DNA of 64,000 bases, taken from positions 372,001-436,000 of the forward strand of contig JBLXEY010000002.1 of the NCBI GenBank assembly GCA_048262655.1, in the 5' to 3' direction. The notes beneath the pieces are model-generated. The model did no database searches and was not told the origin of the DNA. It was given only the letters and a program-made list of their open reading frames with translations. The DNA is from JABMNT01 sp048262655 (GTDB lineage: Bacteria; Pseudomonadota; Alphaproteobacteria; Rhodospirillales; Casp-alpha2). This document shows positions 61,934 through 64,000 of this stretch, one piece after another. The stretch's first letter is position 1. Every line of letters begins with the position of its first letter. The translations under genes were made by a program, and so were the position numbers.

Positions 61934-62850
61934 CGCTGATTTGAGGGTTTTCCGCGTTCTGATAAGAAAATACCACCAATAACCAGGCCCAGAGCCACCC
62001 CGTGATACCAGAGGAACGGCTCGCTCAGAACCAAGACAACCATGCCCGCTGCGAAAATGGGGGCCAAGTTTACCATGACACCGGCGCGACCTGGCCCGAT
62101 TAACTTAACAGCATGTATAAAAGCCACTTGCGCCAAAAAAGACGGGAATAAGGTAACCAAAGCGGCAATCCACCAGCCTTTTAGTGTTGGTGCGACAAAC
62201 TGACCGAGTGCAACTTCGACAAGAACCATCGGTACTGCCGCGATAAAAGCCGCTCCCGCCATCACCGTAAACATACCCATCGCCGAAACTTGTGGTCTTT
62301 TTTGCAAACCGACCGTATAGGCTGCATAAAGCCCGCAGGCGATAATCATGAGGACATCGCCCACTCGAAACGTAAGCTTTAAAATATTACCCAACTCGCC
62401 TGCTGATGCGACGAAAGCAACCCCTGTAAAAGCAAATGCAACTCCAACTCCCTGTAAAAGGGTCACGCGGGTCCTGTAAGCGACAAAAGCCCCGACAAGC
62501 ACCAACACAGGGATAACGCCTTGCAAAATACCGATATTTACACCGCTTGTTGTGTAGGCCGCGACGTAAAACAAACCATTAAATGATGAATAACCGACAA
62601 CCCCCATGGCCGAAAAGAACCAGAGGTGGGGCTTCAAGTTTGGCCAATCGCGTCGCACTGGTTTATTGAAAAATACCAACAATAGCAGCGCGACGCCTAA
62701 CCAACGCAAGGCCACCATCGCCATTGGCGAAATTTCACCAACAGCAAGTTGGCCAAATACCGCATTTGCTCCCCAGCACAATGTCGTAAAGACCACGAGC
62801 ACATAGGCGAACCAAGTCCTCTCCAAAATTGAAGAAATCGGTGTCAGCAC
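61930..62850 (-). CDS. EamA/DMT-family transporter
   Basis: 306-residue ten-helix exporter of the drug/metabolite superfamily, for example ALRWLGVALLLLVFF and MGVVGYSSFNGLFYVAAYT. Start is GTG 62850, with AGGA eight bases upstream; no ATG is nearby. Convergent with the HD-domain gene (four-base overlap) and divergent from the SMP-30 gene. Substrate unknown. Confidence 0.87.
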   Translation of the reverse strand: MLTPISSILERTWFAYVLVVFTTLCWGANAVFGQLAVGEISPMAMVALRWLGVALLLLVFFNKPVRRDWPNLKPHLWFFSAMGVVGYSSFNGLFYVAAYTTSGVNIGILQGVIPVLVLVGAFVAYRTRVTLLQGVGVAFAFTGVAFVASAGELGNILKLTFRVGDVLMIIACGLYAAYTVGLQKRPQVSAMGMFTVMAGAAFIAAVPMVLVEVALGQFVAPTLKGWWIAALVTLFPSFLAQVAFIHAVKLIGPGRAGVMVNLAPIFAAGMVVLVLSEPFLWYHGVALGLVIGGIFLSERGKPSNQR

Positions 62851-63016
62851 GTGTTTTATCCTATAGTGAAATTATGTCTTTCGACGCTCCCAATTCGTTG
62901 TCTTCGCTAAACCTTTAAGGGCTGGCGGTCAAGGGCGCGACAGTTAAACCCGGCCCTTGCTCGATTAAGCTGTCTCGAATAGGCTGTATGTCCACTTCGT
63001 TGACAAAGGCATTCAC

Positions 63017-63988
63017 ATGACCACAGACCATTCTTTAAGCGCAGGCTGGCGCGACCACCCGAGATATCCGGACCCTTTAATAGAAGCGTTGGATGAGCGC
63101 TTTCAAAAATACATCATTTTTAGCGCTGCTGTGGAGCGCCTTTATACGGGTTGCCGATGGTCAGAGGGTCCAGTCTGGTTTGGCGACGGGCGTTATCTTT
63201 TGTGGAGCGATATCCCCAACAATCGTATCTTGAAATGGGAAGAAGAAACCGGCGGCGTCAGTATTTACCGAAAGCCAACCAATTATGGGAACGGCCACAC
63301 AAGGGATCGTCAAGGGCGATTGATCACATGCGAACATGGCGGACGTCGCGTGACACGGACAGAGTATGACGGGTCGATTACAGTCATCATGGATAACTGG
63401 CAGGGAAAGCCCCTGAATTCACCGAACGATGTGGTGGTAAAGTCGGATGGCTCCATATGGTTCACTGACCCCCCATTTGGCCTTCTGGGCAATTACGAGG
63501 GCAACAAGGCCGAGCCGGAATTACCCCAAGCCACTTACCGTGTTGACGGTGACACGTTGGAAGCCTCAATGCTCACAGACGATGTTCTGGGCCCGAACGG
63601 CCTGGCATTCTCACCCGACGAAAGCATTTTGTATCTCGTTGAATCCAGAGGAGAGCCATATCGAAAGATTTTGGCCTTCGACGTATCGGCAGATGGTAAG
63701 TCGATTTCCAACAAGCGGGTCTTTATTGATGCCGGTCCCGGTGGCACACCAGATGGTTTCCGTGTTGATGTTGATGGCAATCTTTGGTGTGGATGGGGAA
63801 TGGGAGATGCAGACCTTGATGGTGTCCTGATTTTTGCGCCTGACGGGGACAAGATTGGCCGCATCAAACTCCCGGAACGGTGCGCCAACGTTTGTTTTGG
63901 CGGCCTAAAACGCAATCGGTTATTTATGGCCGCAAGCCAGTCCATGTATTCCGTTTATGTGAATACTCAAGGGGTTGCGGGAGGGTAA
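63017..63988 (+). CDS. SMP-30/gluconolactonase-family protein
   Basis: 323-residue six-bladed beta-propeller lactonase. WSEGPVW supplies a metal-binding Glu, LNSPNDVVVKSDGSIWFTDP the Asn and Asp positions, GPNGLAFSPDES another Asn and GTPDGFRVDVDGNLW the catalytic Asp. Hydrolyses sugar lactones in family members; substrate unknown here. ATG 63017 lies in a 166-base divergent region opposite the EamA gene. The gene is complete; the window ends 12 bases later. Confidence 0.9.
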   Translation: MTTDHSLSAGWRDHPRYPDPLIEALDERFQKYIIFSAAVERLYTGCRWSEGPVWFGDGRYLLWSDIPNNRILKWEEETGGVSIYRKPTNYGNGHTRDRQGRLITCEHGGRRVTRTEYDGSITVIMDNWQGKPLNSPNDVVVKSDGSIWFTDPPFGLLGNYEGNKAEPELPQATYRVDGDTLEASMLTDDVLGPNGLAFSPDESILYLVESRGEPYRKILAFDVSADGKSISNKRVFIDAGPGGTPDGFRVDVDGNLWCGWGMGDADLDGVLIFAPDGDKIGRIKLPERCANVCFGGLKRNRLFMAASQSMYSVYVNTQGVAGG

Positions 63989-64000
63989 CTTGGCAATCGA

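Noticed and set aside
1..64000. Search for tRNA, rRNA, CRISPR, integrases, transposases and attachment repeats
   Set aside because: No T-loop or D-loop patterns, spaced repeats or recombinase motifs were seen in the intergenic parts.

Overview
The window looks like chromosome of a free-living, probably aquatic alphaproteobacterium of the Rhodospirillales/Kiloniellales/Sneathiellales type. Support comes from gene neighbourhoods and families rather than a database match: the block rsh - DUF2062 - pdxJ - acpS - lepB - rnc - era - recO, the neighbouring small DUF4169 and DUF4170 genes, a pyruvate dehydrogenase E1 beta subunit with its own lipoyl domain, a COQ10-type protein beside lipA, ppiD followed by trpE, and secG - pyrG - kdsA with eno and a FtsB-like gene further on. 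Base composition by eye is intermediate, with AT-rich intergenic stretches. I see no tRNA, rRNA, CRISPR array, phage gene or insertion sequence.

Layout. 1-2.7 kb: two tandem LarA-like (DUF2088) racemase homologues. 2.8-5.7 kb: bioY and parC on the minus strand. 6-14.7 kb: cold-shock gene, then a long minus-strand housekeeping run (recO, era, rnc, lepB, acpS, pdxJ, DUF2062, rsh, rpoZ, folK). 15-18.4 kb: family 5 uracil-DNA glycosylase, DUF4169, DUF4170, smpB, dapA, a small acidic ORF and a PilZ protein. 18.8-22.5 kb: lytic transglycosylase with an apparent CTG start, haloacid dehalogenase and a threonine/serine dehydratase. 22.5-28.2 kb: bactofilin with an M23 peptidase, pgpA, cinA C-terminal domain, an enolase-superfamily dehydratase, COQ10 and lipA. 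28.4-32.2 kb: a cNMP-binding EAL protein, an alpha/beta-hydrolase-OsmC fusion and a DUF3095 protein with cyclase-like signatures. 32.3-41.3 kb: TPR protein, then the pyruvate dehydrogenase genes (lpdA, cupin, pdhC, pdhB, pdhA), two monooxygenase-like small proteins, a FtsB-like protein and eno. 41.5-48.6 kb: orphan PAS histidine kinase, aldo/keto reductase, EamA exporter, kdsA, pyrG, secG. 49-53.7 kb: unknown membrane protein, chemoreceptor and FAH-family enzyme. 53.7-64 kb: tpiA, ppiD, trpE, RidA, divergent polysaccharide deacetylase, MFS transporter divergent from an HD-domain protein, a second EamA exporter and an SMP-30 lactonase.

Most of the window is core metabolism, RNA processing and envelope biology. 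Strands of function that connect: glycolysis to acetyl-CoA (tpiA, eno, pdhABC, lpdA, with lipA supplying lipoate), envelope shape and turnover (bactofilin, M23 peptidase, Slt, deacetylase, FtsB-like), and nucleotide second messengers (Rsh, PilZ, EAL, DUF3095). The less ordinary items are the tandem LarA homologues that keep the nickel-pincer ligands, the HD-domain protein whose His/Asp pattern matches mixed-valent di-iron oxygenases, the cNMP-EAL / DUF3095 pair, a candidate small RNA with an anti-Shine-Dalgarno motif, the CTG start of slt, a zinc-finger-like remnant overlapping the bioY start, and a possible leader-peptide region upstream of the unknown membrane protein. Nothing amounts to a clear new multi-gene system.
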